Shown: positions 44,890 to 53,070 of the stretch, one piece after another
Numbering within the stretch: the stretch's first letter is position 1
Layout: each line of letters opens with the position of its first letter
Notes under the pieces: model-generated
What the model was told of the DNA's origin: nothing
Databases searched by the model: none
The model's input: the letters and a program-made list of their open reading frames with translations, nothing else
DNA from: Hyphomicrobiaceae bacterium
GTDB taxonomy: Bacteria; Pseudomonadota; Alphaproteobacteria; Rhizobiales; Devosiaceae
Reading direction: 5' to 3'
NCBI GenBank assembly: GCA_020638065.1
Contig: JACKJG010000002.1
Location: forward strand, 124,001-188,000
DNA length: 64,000 bases
Program-made: the position numbers and the translations under genes

Positions 44890-46041
44890 ATGAGAATTTC
44901 ACTTTTCGGGGCGGTTTCCGCCCTTTTGGCGCTGCTTGTCATGCCGGCCATGGCCGAGGACACCTATAGTGTCGGCGGCGACGTTTATGTCGGCGGAGCT
45001 GACGCAACCATCGCGGAAAGCGTCACGAACGACGCTTTTGCGATGGGCAACAATGTATCGGTCAGCGGCAATGTCGGTGGCGACGTGCACTCGATCGGCA
45101 ATGCGATTTCGATTTCCGGAAATGTCACGGGCAACGTCTATGCAGCCGGCAACAATGTCACGGTTTCGGGCAATGTGTTCAAGGATGCGTCGGTTGCCGG
45201 TGCCAATGTCACGCTGAGCGGCAGCCGGGTTGCCGGCAATGTGCGCGCGGCGGGCCAAAGCGTTACCATCGGCGCCAATGTCGAGGGATCGGCAGTGATC
45301 GCGGCGGAAACGCTGCACCTGAATGCGCCGATTTCGGGCGATCTCAACTTTACCGGCCGCAACATCGTTTTCGGTTCTGACGCCAAAGTCGATGGGAACG
45401 TGCTCATTCGCGCCGAGAACGAGATCGAAGTGCCCGCGAATGTCGCATCGGCAGATCGCGTAACGTATGAGCAGACCCATTTCGGCGAGATGGCCGGCCA
45501 GGCCGGGCATATTGCCGAGCAGACCAGCCAGCAGGCATTGCCTGGCCCGATTCGCGGCTTTGGTTTCCTGATCGCGCTGTTCGTGGTCGGGCTGCTTTAC
45601 ATCGCTCTGTTCCGCAAGAACGCCGAAAACGCGTTCACGGCATTCCACGGTCATCCCTGGCGCTCCGGGTTCATCGGCATTTTCAGCCTTGGCGCCTATA
45701 TCGGCATCATTCCGGTCCTGTTCGCCACGATCATCGGCATTCCGTTTGCCCTGATCGCCATAGCGTGGCTGGTCCTGATGGCCTTTGTTGGCTTTGCAGC
45801 CGGCGCCTATTTCATCGCTCGCTGGGTGTTCGAGGCGTTCAACCAGAATACCGAATCCATGGCCATGAAGGCCTTGGCGCTCGCCGCCGGACTGGTTCTG
45901 ATCTGGGCAATTGGCCTGCTGCCGTTCGTGGGCTGGATTCTGAAGGTCTTCGTGGTGTTTGCCGGTCTCGGCGGCATCGGGTTGGCCTGGGTTCAGAGCA
46001 CAGCGCGCAAGACTGCGATCGAGGCTCCGGCCGAGGCATAG
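44890..46041 (+). CDS. Exported bactofilin-like beta-helix protein with C-terminal membrane domain
   Basis: The 383-residue protein has a signal peptide (FGAVSALLALLVMPAMA|E). Residues about 25-180 are short repeats of the type [GN]-N-V-[ST]-[VI]-S-G-N-V (NNVSVSGNVGGDVHSIGNAI; NNVTVSGNVFKDASVAGANV), as in bactofilin/polymer-forming beta-helices. Residues about 222-365 hold four to five membrane helices rich in Gly and Ile. Bactofilins are normally cytoplasmic without a membrane domain; here the helix is predicted outside. GGGAG precedes the ATG. It stands alone between a divergent importer and a bidirectional terminator. Function unknown, perhaps envelope structure. Confidence 0.82.
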   Translation: MRISLFGAVSALLALLVMPAMAEDTYSVGGDVYVGGADATIAESVTNDAFAMGNNVSVSGNVGGDVHSIGNAISISGNVTGNVYAAGNNVTVSGNVFKDASVAGANVTLSGSRVAGNVRAAGQSVTIGANVEGSAVIAAETLHLNAPISGDLNFTGRNIVFGSDAKVDGNVLIRAENEIEVPANVASADRVTYEQTHFGEMAGQAGHIAEQTSQQALPGPIRGFGFLIALFVVGLLYIALFRKNAENAFTAFHGHPWRSGFIGIFSLGAYIGIIPVLFATIIGIPFALIAIAWLVLMAFVGFAAGAYFIARWVFEAFNQNTESMAMKALALAAGLVLIWAIGLLPFVGWILKVFVVFAGLGGIGLAWVQSTARKTAIEAPAEA

Positions 46042-46070
46042 TCAACCGATCAATCTCACGCAAAATAAAG

Positions 46071-46101
46071 CCCGGCTCGTTCGCGAGCCGGGTTTTGTTT
46101 T
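46071..46101. terminator. Bidirectional rho-independent terminator
   Basis: CCCGGCTCG and CGAGCCGGG pair around TTCG and are followed by TTTTGTTTT. On the other strand the same stem is followed by TTTATTTT. It serves the bactofilin-like gene (plus) and the end of the polysaccharide operon (minus, last stop at 46113). Confidence 0.9.
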
Positions 46102-46112
46102 GGACATTCTGG

Positions 46113-46934
46113 CTAGTTGCGCACCAGACGGTAAGCCAGATTGCGGACGCCCGCCGGCGTGATGCGCATGAGAAAACGGAAGGGCATGGATAGCCGGACT
46201 TTCCAGGGATTGATCCTGTTGATGCGGTTGGCCGCACTGAGCGCCCGCCATTCCGCGAAGGCGTAAGCAAACCCTCCCCTTCGTCCGTGGAAGGCCGCTC
46301 CGGTGCGGGCCATCACCAAAGGCTCGGCCAGATTGGCCATTTGCGCACCGTCAGCCAGCATACGGGTCCAGAGGTCGAAATCTTCGTATCCGAGATAATC
46401 CCGATAACCACCTACCCGCTCGACCGCGCCTTTTCGAAAAACCACGGTCATGTGGTTGAACGGGGTTCTGAGAAAGGCTGATCGTGAAATATCGGCCTGG
46501 GTCAGCGGCACGTTGCGGCGACCGGTGGGCCTCGATGGATCTGTCGCGAATTCGGCGATCGCGGTACCCAGCACATCGACCTCTGGATGTGCCTCGATAT
46601 AGGCGAACTGCTTTTCGAACCGGTCGGGCAAAGCGATGTCGTCGCTGTCCATGCGCGCGACCCAGTCTGTGGAGATTGCCGCCAGTCCGGCATTGAGGCT
46701 TTGGGACAGGGGGCCATTTTCAGGCAGGTCAACCCGGTTGAGGCGAAGCGCCTCGGCGTGGATCGCTACCACCGCTTCAAGCGCATCGGTCAGCGGCCCG
46801 GCGCAGACCAACACGGTTGCATCTGCGGGGCGGGTCTGTTGGGCGAGACTTTTCAACGCCTCATTGAGGTTTGCGGGCGCCTCGCCGGCATAGGTGACCA
46901 TGAGGGTCGCAAATCTGAGAGGAGACCCTACCAT
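46113..46934 (-). CDS. Family 2 glycosyltransferase
   Basis: The product is a 273-residue GT2 enzyme: start FATLMVTYAGEAPANLNEAL, LSQSLNAGLAAISTDWVARM followed by the DxD-type metal motif DSDD, then an acceptor motif in GYEDFDLWTRM (ED base region). Donor and acceptor are unknown. It is the last gene of the polysaccharide operon, 4 bp after a sulfotransferase-like gene. The short cationic C-terminus (RITPAGVRNLAYRLVRN) may contact the membrane. Confidence 0.88.
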   Translation of the reverse strand: MVGSPLRFATLMVTYAGEAPANLNEALKSLAQQTRPADATVLVCAGPLTDALEAVVAIHAEALRLNRVDLPENGPLSQSLNAGLAAISTDWVARMDSDDIALPDRFEKQFAYIEAHPEVDVLGTAIAEFATDPSRPTGRRNVPLTQADISRSAFLRTPFNHMTVVFRKGAVERVGGYRDYLGYEDFDLWTRMLADGAQMANLAEPLVMARTGAAFHGRRGGFAYAFAEWRALSAANRINRINPWKVRLSMPFRFLMRITPAGVRNLAYRLVRN

Positions 46935-46938
46935 CCAT

Positions 46939-47778
46939 TCAGACCCGCACGCCCAGGACTTCGATCGACCGGCGCAATTGCCGGATGGAGCGTCGCCAGT
47001 TCTGAGGCAGATTTGCGCTCATTGCCCGGGCCGCGAGGCGGGGATCGCTCAGGAGCAGGCCTGGCGCCGATGCGCGCAGTTGCGCATTCTTCTTGCGTGT
47101 CTCTTCGACCGCCTCGGTTGATGGTGACTGGCGTTCGCGTGGCGTCGCGTTCATCGTGACATGAACGCCCGTCATGTCCGTGAAATGTTGGAGCACCGGT
47201 TCGATACCTTCGTTGACGGGCGGTGTCTGGACCAGATGGTCGCCAAAGGCCCGCACGCAGATTTCAAGCACCGATTCATAACTTGTCCCCTCACCCGCCA
47301 GCGCGGTGCCGAACCTCTCAAATGTGCGGGTCTCAAGGGAACGGCCATCGAGGACGAGCTCGTTGTAGTAGGAACGGAGCCAACTCTGCGGGTCGCGGGT
47401 CATCAGATAGGCGGAAAACCCATCTACGCCGGCGCGGCCCAGAATGGCCTCCAGGTTCCGCGAGAAAGCCGGCAGCTGGCCCAGATTTTCCGGATGGGTC
47501 AGGTTCTCGGTCGTCATCAGAAGGGTGTGAGCGCCCTTTTGCCGTGCCTCCTCGAGATTCCGCAAGATAAGCCGTTCAAGTTTTTGCTGCGCGCTGGCCA
47601 ACAGAACAAGCAGATCATGCCCCGGCGTCAAACCGGTTGGCGACAGGGGATCGCGGCGATGCCCGAGCGTGGGGATGAACAGACCCTGTTCCAGCAGCTC
47701 CGTGCGCTGACTGTCTAGGAGCCTTTGGAAACTGGTGCTGGCGGCTTTCGGGAGCCCGATGTGTAAAATGAAATCCAT
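46939..47778 (-). CDS. Sulfotransferase-like protein
   Basis: This 279-residue protein begins MDFILHIGLPKAASTSFQRL, the 5'-phosphosulfate loop expected of PAPS-dependent sulfotransferases, then FSAYLMTRDPQSWLRSYYNE, matching the 3'-phosphate region (RDP...S). The C-terminal third is basic. It probably sulfates a sugar of the local polysaccharide. The start overlaps the end of the upstream glycosyltransferase gene by 64 bp in another frame; the motif so close to the N-terminus supports this start. Confidence 0.75.
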   Translation of the reverse strand: MDFILHIGLPKAASTSFQRLLDSQRTELLEQGLFIPTLGHRRDPLSPTGLTPGHDLLVLLASAQQKLERLILRNLEEARQKGAHTLLMTTENLTHPENLGQLPAFSRNLEAILGRAGVDGFSAYLMTRDPQSWLRSYYNELVLDGRSLETRTFERFGTALAGEGTSYESVLEICVRAFGDHLVQTPPVNEGIEPVLQHFTDMTGVHVTMNATPRERQSPSTEAVEETRKKNAQLRASAPGLLLSDPRLAARAMSANLPQNWRRSIRQLRRSIEVLGVRV

Positions 47779-48905
47779 CTTGCCATGTCGCGGATGCGTT
47801 TGCGCGCACCAAAGCCGAACCCCATCAGAACCAGCACAGAAGCGCCCATCCACGACGCCGAATGACGCATCGCCAAGTAGATCGACCGCAAAAGCCAGAA
47901 CGGCAACTTTCCCGGTTGGGACAGGTGATGCGGCTGACGTGACGCCAGTTCGCCGCCATGCACGGCGAGCCAGGTCGCCGTTCCGAACGCCAGCTTTCCG
48001 GCCCTGCGATCGCGCAGAAGTAGCAGAGTGGTCCCACCGAGCACAATAGTGCAAAAGCGCCAGACCGAGAGCCAGAAATGGGTCACTGCAAAGTCAGTCT
48101 GCCGAACGCGCGCATCCCGGTCCAGGTCTTCGTGCACCTGCCGAACGTGGCGGCACATCATCCAGACGTCATTGCGGTCAAAGGCCCGCCTGGTGATCGA
48201 GCCGCCGGGTTTTGACCCGACGTAGTAGGCCCGGACCGGATCGGGAAGGACCGCGGCCGTTTCTGCCGCCAGCTGGGATTTGAGGTAGAACGGGCGGTCC
48301 TCCCAGCGCCGCAGCACCGGATCGAACCCCAATCCTGACTGCTGCAAGAACCGGCGGCGATAGGCCATGGACCAGGATGATTTGGTCAGGGCCATCACAG
48401 CGAAGCGGCTTGCGTCAGATGGCGTGATGCTTTCGCCGGCAAGGGCGCAGATCGCCTGTTCCTGACGGTCGAGGGGAGCGGAGGCAGCTTTGCTCGCCGT
48501 CAATATGGACGGCAAATAGACAAGGTCGGCCGTCTCATCCTTCAAGCGATCCAGCAAATGATCGATCTGGCCAGGCAAGAGCCAGTCGTCGGCATCGAGC
48601 AATACAACATAGCGGCCCGTTGCCGCCGCCATGCCGGTATTGCGGGCGGCGGCCAGACCGCGATTTTGCGGATGGGTGAGCAGCCTGATCTGCAAAGAGT
48701 CCCAGCGATCGGCTCCGACCTGGTGTTTGGCGATCGAGAGATCTGGCGGCATGGAGCTTCCGTCATCGACAAGAACGATCTCCACTTCCCCATGCCTTGC
48801 GGCATGATCGGGCACGAGGGAGGCGAGCGCCTGGCCGATCTCATGAGGCTCCGCATTGAACAGCGGAACGATGATCGACAAGGTTGCCGGTTTTGCCCCG
48901 CTCAT
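47715..48905 (-). CDS. Family 2 glycosyltransferase with membrane-associated C-terminus
   Basis: The 396-residue protein has LSIIVPLFNAEPHEIGQAL, EIVLVDDGSS, NRGLAAARNTGMAAATGRYV and the metal motif LLDADDWLLPG, all GT2. RRWEDRPFYLKSQ matches the catalytic ED region. The C-terminal 120 residues contain hydrophobic stretches (RFCTIVLGGTTLLLLRD; SWMGASVLVLMGFGF) suggesting membrane attachment. It overlaps the fusion gene upstream by 4 bp. Donor unknown. Confidence 0.88.
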   Translation of the reverse strand: MSGAKPATLSIIVPLFNAEPHEIGQALASLVPDHAARHGEVEIVLVDDGSSMPPDLSIAKHQVGADRWDSLQIRLLTHPQNRGLAAARNTGMAAATGRYVVLLDADDWLLPGQIDHLLDRLKDETADLVYLPSILTASKAASAPLDRQEQAICALAGESITPSDASRFAVMALTKSSWSMAYRRRFLQQSGLGFDPVLRRWEDRPFYLKSQLAAETAAVLPDPVRAYYVGSKPGGSITRRAFDRNDVWMMCRHVRQVHEDLDRDARVRQTDFAVTHFWLSVWRFCTIVLGGTTLLLLRDRRAGKLAFGTATWLAVHGGELASRQPHHLSQPGKLPFWLLRSIYLAMRHSASWMGASVLVLMGFGFGARKRIRDMARWISFYTSGSRKPPAPVSKGS

Positions 48906-51181
48906 GGACGGCGCATGGCGAAATAGAGCCGGCGCACCATAGCCTTCACGCTAGAGGGCGACCGGAGATAAAGCTCGCGCAACCGGCTCCGCGCCAGATT
49001 GTCGGCAACGCGCGTCAAAAAACCGGCAGGCTTTGCCCCTGATATTGAAAGGTCCGGATGCGCTTCGACGGTTATGACGCTGGTTGTGAGCGTTGCAACG
49101 GCGCTGGCGGAAAGGCCGGACATGGGCTGCCAGCTCTGCTTTTCCACATCCAGCACCGCAATCCAGTCGTCGAACGGCAAATCCAGCCCGTGCTTGGAAA
49201 ACACCTGCGCGGCATCGGTCCGGACGCGTTCAAGAATATCGATTCGCGTTTCCGGGCTGAGCGCAGAACCGGTGTTGGCCGGCGTTTCGGTTTTGCGCAG
49301 CGATGCAATCACATCTCGAGCCACATTGCTCTTGCGGGCGCCGACCGGCATCAGAAGATTGAGCAGGCGCAAAGTTTCGGTTTCCTCGCGTGACAGGGAG
49401 GCGTAGGTTCGGCCGTTGCTGGATTCGGGGAGCCTGGCCTCGATCCCCAGCCGCGCCAGGAATGCGTTGACGTAGTCGCCGCTCGAGACAAGATCCTGAT
49501 AATGCGCCAGATGAAGATTGCCATCGGCAAAAGCCTCGAGCGCATGCAGCACTTCGGCAAAATTGAGTATCGAGCCGCCCTGCGTCTCCAGAAAATTGTC
49601 GGCCGTCCGCGCCTCCTTCAGGCTGACATTGCTCACCCGCTCCCGATACAGGGCTTCGAAATATTCGTCAGGACGGCGCAGGACGACGGCGACCTCGCGC
49701 TGGCGGAAGAGTGAGAAGAAATCCCTCACCTCGGCGATCCGGCCGATACGATCCTCGCCCGACATGTACGGGAATGCGAGGTTTTCGAAGCTGATCAGCA
49801 CCGTGTGACACTTGGAGCGGAGAATTTCTTCTTCTAGGGTCCTGAGCAGCGTACGGTCATCCAGTATCGCCGCTTGAAGCAGCATCTGGTGTCCGGGCGT
49901 TGCGTGCAACCGGGAGGTAACGCCGCTGGAACTGACATAGCCGGTTCCGGGGAACAGGACGCCCTGTTCCTTCAGCGTTTCACGATGGGTTTCGAGCGTG
50001 CGCTGGATATGTGTGGTGCCGGTTTTGTGCAGCCCGGCATGGAACACAAACCGGACATCATCAACCTTGGGATCGGCAGGCACGGGGCGCGAGCGGCGAA
50101 CCCGCACCGGCGGACTGGTGAAACTCTCAGGGACAACCAATGGGCTTTTGGCCAATTCTTGCCAGTCTGCGTCGACGATCATTTGATGCGCCGTTAAAAT
50201 GTCGTCACCGGAGACAACGTGACCGGCCGGATTGCGGCTGCCGGCGACGCTGACGACGCGGCAAAGCGGGTCGTTGAGAAGGGTTCTGGACAAGGATGCC
50301 CGCGACAAGGCGGCCCGCAGCACCGGACGAATTGCGGCCGCCAATTCATCGTCGCGGGCCAGATAATCGACGAGCCTGGTATTATGGACAATGCGGCAGG
50401 TCGAGTGAAACACCTCTCGCTCGAGATAGAGGCCGCCGTCTGCCGGTGCCTCCCTTTCAACCAGCGCGGTGCACTTGTCGATGAGATTTGCCATCATCTG
50501 AATGTCAGACGGAGACCGATTGGCCGTGGTAATCGTGCCCGCACGGCGGCGCCAGGCCCGGACCGGCTCATTCAGCGAGGCGATGGTGGCACCCGAAAAG
50601 ACGTTTTCGAGCACAAACAGCCGATCTTCGAACTTGCGCTGCGCCTCATCGAAAAGGAGCTTGTGCCGTTCCAGGTGATCGTGCCGGTAGATCGATGACC
50701 AGGACGAAACGATGAACTGAAGTTCGGGTCTTTGCGCCAATGTGCTCGGATCAAAACCGCCTGCGAACAATGTCTCGTCGCGCGACAGCATCTTGTGGAT
50801 GAGTTCCCCGCCGCGCCCACGCTGGCGCAACAGAGTGGCGGCGTGCGTCAGATCCGCGCCGCTCGACTGAGCAAGGTCGAATTGCTTGGACAGGCCTTTG
50901 TGCAGGTAAAGATCGTCCCCATCGAGAAAGGCAATCCAATCCCCTTGCGCATGCCGCATGCCGGTATTGCGGGACGCAGAAAGGCCTTTGTTTTCGTCGT
51001 GGTGAACAAGCTTGACGTTGGGACCGAATGACCGGTTTTCCAGGAATTCCCGGCTTCGTTGCGTGCATTCGTCGTCGACGATGACGATTTCGATATTGCC
51101 AACCCCTTGCGAGAGCACGGAATCTACCGCCTGCTCGACAAAGGCATATTCTCGGAAAAACGGAATGATGACGGAAAGCAC
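48902..51181 (-). CDS. Glycosyltransferase (GT2)-sulfotransferase fusion protein
   Basis: The product has 759 residues. Residues 1 to about 310 are a GT2 domain: MLSVIIPFFREYAFVEQAVD, EIVIVDDECT, KGLSASRNTGMRHAQGDW and DGDD at 87-90. From about 375 begins a sulfotransferase module with FHAGLHKTGTTHIQRTLETH as phosphosulfate loop and VAVVLRRPDEYFEALYRERV as the 3'-phosphate region. A single polypeptide may therefore add a sugar and sulfate it. The start is GTG at 51181, with AGGCGG somewhat far upstream. The C-terminus is basic and overlaps the next GT2 gene by 4 bp. Confidence 0.85.
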   Translation of the reverse strand: MLSVIIPFFREYAFVEQAVDSVLSQGVGNIEIVIVDDECTQRSREFLENRSFGPNVKLVHHDENKGLSASRNTGMRHAQGDWIAFLDGDDLYLHKGLSKQFDLAQSSGADLTHAATLLRQRGRGGELIHKMLSRDETLFAGGFDPSTLAQRPELQFIVSSWSSIYRHDHLERHKLLFDEAQRKFEDRLFVLENVFSGATIASLNEPVRAWRRRAGTITTANRSPSDIQMMANLIDKCTALVEREAPADGGLYLEREVFHSTCRIVHNTRLVDYLARDDELAAAIRPVLRAALSRASLSRTLLNDPLCRVVSVAGSRNPAGHVVSGDDILTAHQMIVDADWQELAKSPLVVPESFTSPPVRVRRSRPVPADPKVDDVRFVFHAGLHKTGTTHIQRTLETHRETLKEQGVLFPGTGYVSSSGVTSRLHATPGHQMLLQAAILDDRTLLRTLEEEILRSKCHTVLISFENLAFPYMSGEDRIGRIAEVRDFFSLFRQREVAVVLRRPDEYFEALYRERVSNVSLKEARTADNFLETQGGSILNFAEVLHALEAFADGNLHLAHYQDLVSSGDYVNAFLARLGIEARLPESSNGRTYASLSREETETLRLLNLLMPVGARKSNVARDVIASLRKTETPANTGSALSPETRIDILERVRTDAAQVFSKHGLDLPFDDWIAVLDVEKQSWQPMSGLSASAVATLTTSVITVEAHPDLSISGAKPAGFLTRVADNLARSRLRELYLRSPSSVKAMVRRLYFAMRRP

Positions 51182-51246
51182 GGATTCATGCCGCCTGGGT
51201 TTGGATCGTCTGGCAATTCGGTCCCGAGGAGGACCGTGCGTTTTTG

Positions 51247-52263
51247 CTACATGTCGTCGTCATCGTCCAGCAGATCATCAATGACTTTGCCGCTGACGGG
51301 TACGGGAAGCGCCCCCTGCCTAATCGCGCCCAGCGCGTTATCCAGAGCCTTGTGCCGCTTTCGGGCCATCCGAAAGCAAATCGCCAAACGTGACAGGGAG
51401 AGCATGGACATTCTGAACAAGACCAAGATGTAGATTATGTGTTCGCCGAACGTATTGACGATGTTTGTAACGCCAAATGTGTAAACGCTGAGAGCGATCG
51501 CGGCGAACAGAGTGACCACGAGAAATGCCGAAGCGATGCGGCGATAGACATAGTCTTCAAGCTTGTGGGCCATAAAGCCCCGAAGCCTCTTTTGGGAGGA
51601 TCGCAAGGTGTCAGCGGAGATGTCGCGGTCAAACTCGGCATGGGTGGTCAGCGTCGCCAACTCCCCGAAGCGAATGTAGGCCGCCAGGCCCAACGCACCG
51701 AGCACCAGAAGTCCGAGCCCCAGCCACGGGCTGAACAAAGATAGCGCACCTACGCCGAAGATGAAGGCGTAGGTTGGAATGGCCGCAACCAGCAAAAGCC
51801 GCGAAAACATGGCAGTTGCTGCCGCAGTGGCAAATATTGCGGTCCGCTGCGCCGGCCGCAGTTCGTCCCAGCGATCCGCGAACCGCATCACGATTTCGGT
51901 GGCGAACTGGGCCGCAGTTGCGCGCCCAAGCAGCGTTGAAAGAAAGGAAAGTACCGCACTCAACCCGAGCAGAACCAGACCAATCGTGATCGGATCGACC
52001 ACGCCATCGAGCGGGATCGTGATACCCAGTCTGCTGATTGTGGTGGAATCCGCCCCGGCTGCGCCCAGCGCATCTCTCAGTCCCATCGCCAGAAAAGCGA
52101 AGGACCCCAGAAAAAACACCGAATAGGTTCCCGCCAGAACAAAGAACAAAATGACGCGCCAATCCCAGCGCAGAAACAGATGGCGCGCCATCAGAATCGT
52201 CGTGAGGATGGATTTCCGGCGTGAACCTTCCTGTTGGGTATCCGGGATCGTGGGCGCGTTCAT
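51247..52263 (-). CDS. Six-TM membrane protein resembling an ABC exporter membrane domain without ATPase
   Basis: The product has about 338 residues and about six hydrophobic segments (VILFFVLAGTYSVFFLGSFA; LVLLGLSAVLSFLS; LLLVAAIPTYAFIFGVGALS; FLVVTLFAAIALSVYTFGV and others). Long charged connecting helices, for example RDISADTLRSSQKRLRGFMA, resemble type I ABC exporter membrane domains, but no nucleotide-binding domain is encoded. The C-terminus is acidic (DDLLDDDDDM). The ATG at 52263 has AAGGTGA upstream and is preferred to ATG 52320, which overlaps the upstream gene. Role in polysaccharide export is a guess from context. Confidence 0.65.
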   Translation of the reverse strand: MNAPTIPDTQQEGSRRKSILTTILMARHLFLRWDWRVILFFVLAGTYSVFFLGSFAFLAMGLRDALGAAGADSTTISRLGITIPLDGVVDPITIGLVLLGLSAVLSFLSTLLGRATAAQFATEIVMRFADRWDELRPAQRTAIFATAAATAMFSRLLLVAAIPTYAFIFGVGALSLFSPWLGLGLLVLGALGLAAYIRFGELATLTTHAEFDRDISADTLRSSQKRLRGFMAHKLEDYVYRRIASAFLVVTLFAAIALSVYTFGVTNIVNTFGEHIIYILVLFRMSMLSLSRLAICFRMARKRHKALDNALGAIRQGALPVPVSGKVIDDLLDDDDDM

Positions 52264-52297
52264 TTTCACCTTTGCCGTTTCGGCCGGGTTGCTCCCA

Positions 52298-52912
52298 TCA
52301 GCCGACATTTTCCCGTTCATTGAAATATTCGATATTGTTGTAGCGCTCGTAGGCGCTGACCACTTTGGGATGTTTCATGTCAACCCTGGACTTCAGAGCA
52401 TCAAGAGCCGGCTTTTGAAAAAAACCTGACTTGTTCTTCACCAGTGCCTTTGATTCCACGCCGAGTTTGGCGCCGACATAGTCAATCACACTTGGGCTGC
52501 TTTCGTACCTGAAGACCTTCAGAGCGCGATAGGTCCGACCGTTCCGGTTGGTCACAAAGGCAACCGATGTGCTGACATCGGCATAGGGTGCGGGCTGGTC
52601 CTTGCACCATTCTTCGAAAAACGCTTCAAACGAAATGCCCGCGGTGGAGTTCTCCGTGCCCAGAATGAGTGGGCGCGAGCGATAGCGATACCAGGAAAAG
52701 AGCGTGTCGACTGGATCACGCACCGTCGTCACGACCTCGTACTTGCGTGCAAGCTTCCGATGATGGTTCCGAAAATTGTTGAAACGGATATGCTTTGGAA
52801 GGGCATCACTCAGTTCGATATTGGCATACTTTCGATACATCTGTTCGAAAGACGTCGTCCCGGTTTTGGGATTGGCCAGAAAAACAAGACGGATTTGATC
52901 AAATACGAGCAT
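52298..52912 (-). CDS. Sulfotransferase family protein
   Basis: The product has about 204 residues: LVFLANPKTGTTSFEQMYRK is the phosphosulfate loop; VVTTVRDPVDTLFSWYRYRS is the 3'-phosphate motif (RDP...S). This is the compact carbohydrate-sulfotransferase type (sulfotransferase family 2). The start at 52912 puts the P-loop-like motif near the N-terminus as usual; the ribosome site is weak. It lies just before the membrane protein and is followed upstream by a 158-bp gap to the WbpM-like gene, which may contain a promoter. Confidence 0.85.
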   Translation of the reverse strand: MLVFDQIRLVFLANPKTGTTSFEQMYRKYANIELSDALPKHIRFNNFRNHHRKLARKYEVVTTVRDPVDTLFSWYRYRSRPLILGTENSTAGISFEAFFEEWCKDQPAPYADVSTSVAFVTNRNGRTYRALKVFRYESSPSVIDYVGAKLGVESKALVKNKSGFFQKPALDALKSRVDMKHPKVVSAYERYNNIEYFNERENVG

Positions 52913-53070
52913 ATGCCAACAGGTGGGTAGCGGCGGTACAATGCAGCGAACGGTGCTGCCATCAGCCAAGGCGGGGGATAGATATCCAGATCATCTGCAA
53001 TCCGCAAGCTTGATGGGTTGCATCCTCATGACAATCGCTGGCGGATTCTGCCGCGAGCGAAGGACTTTTG

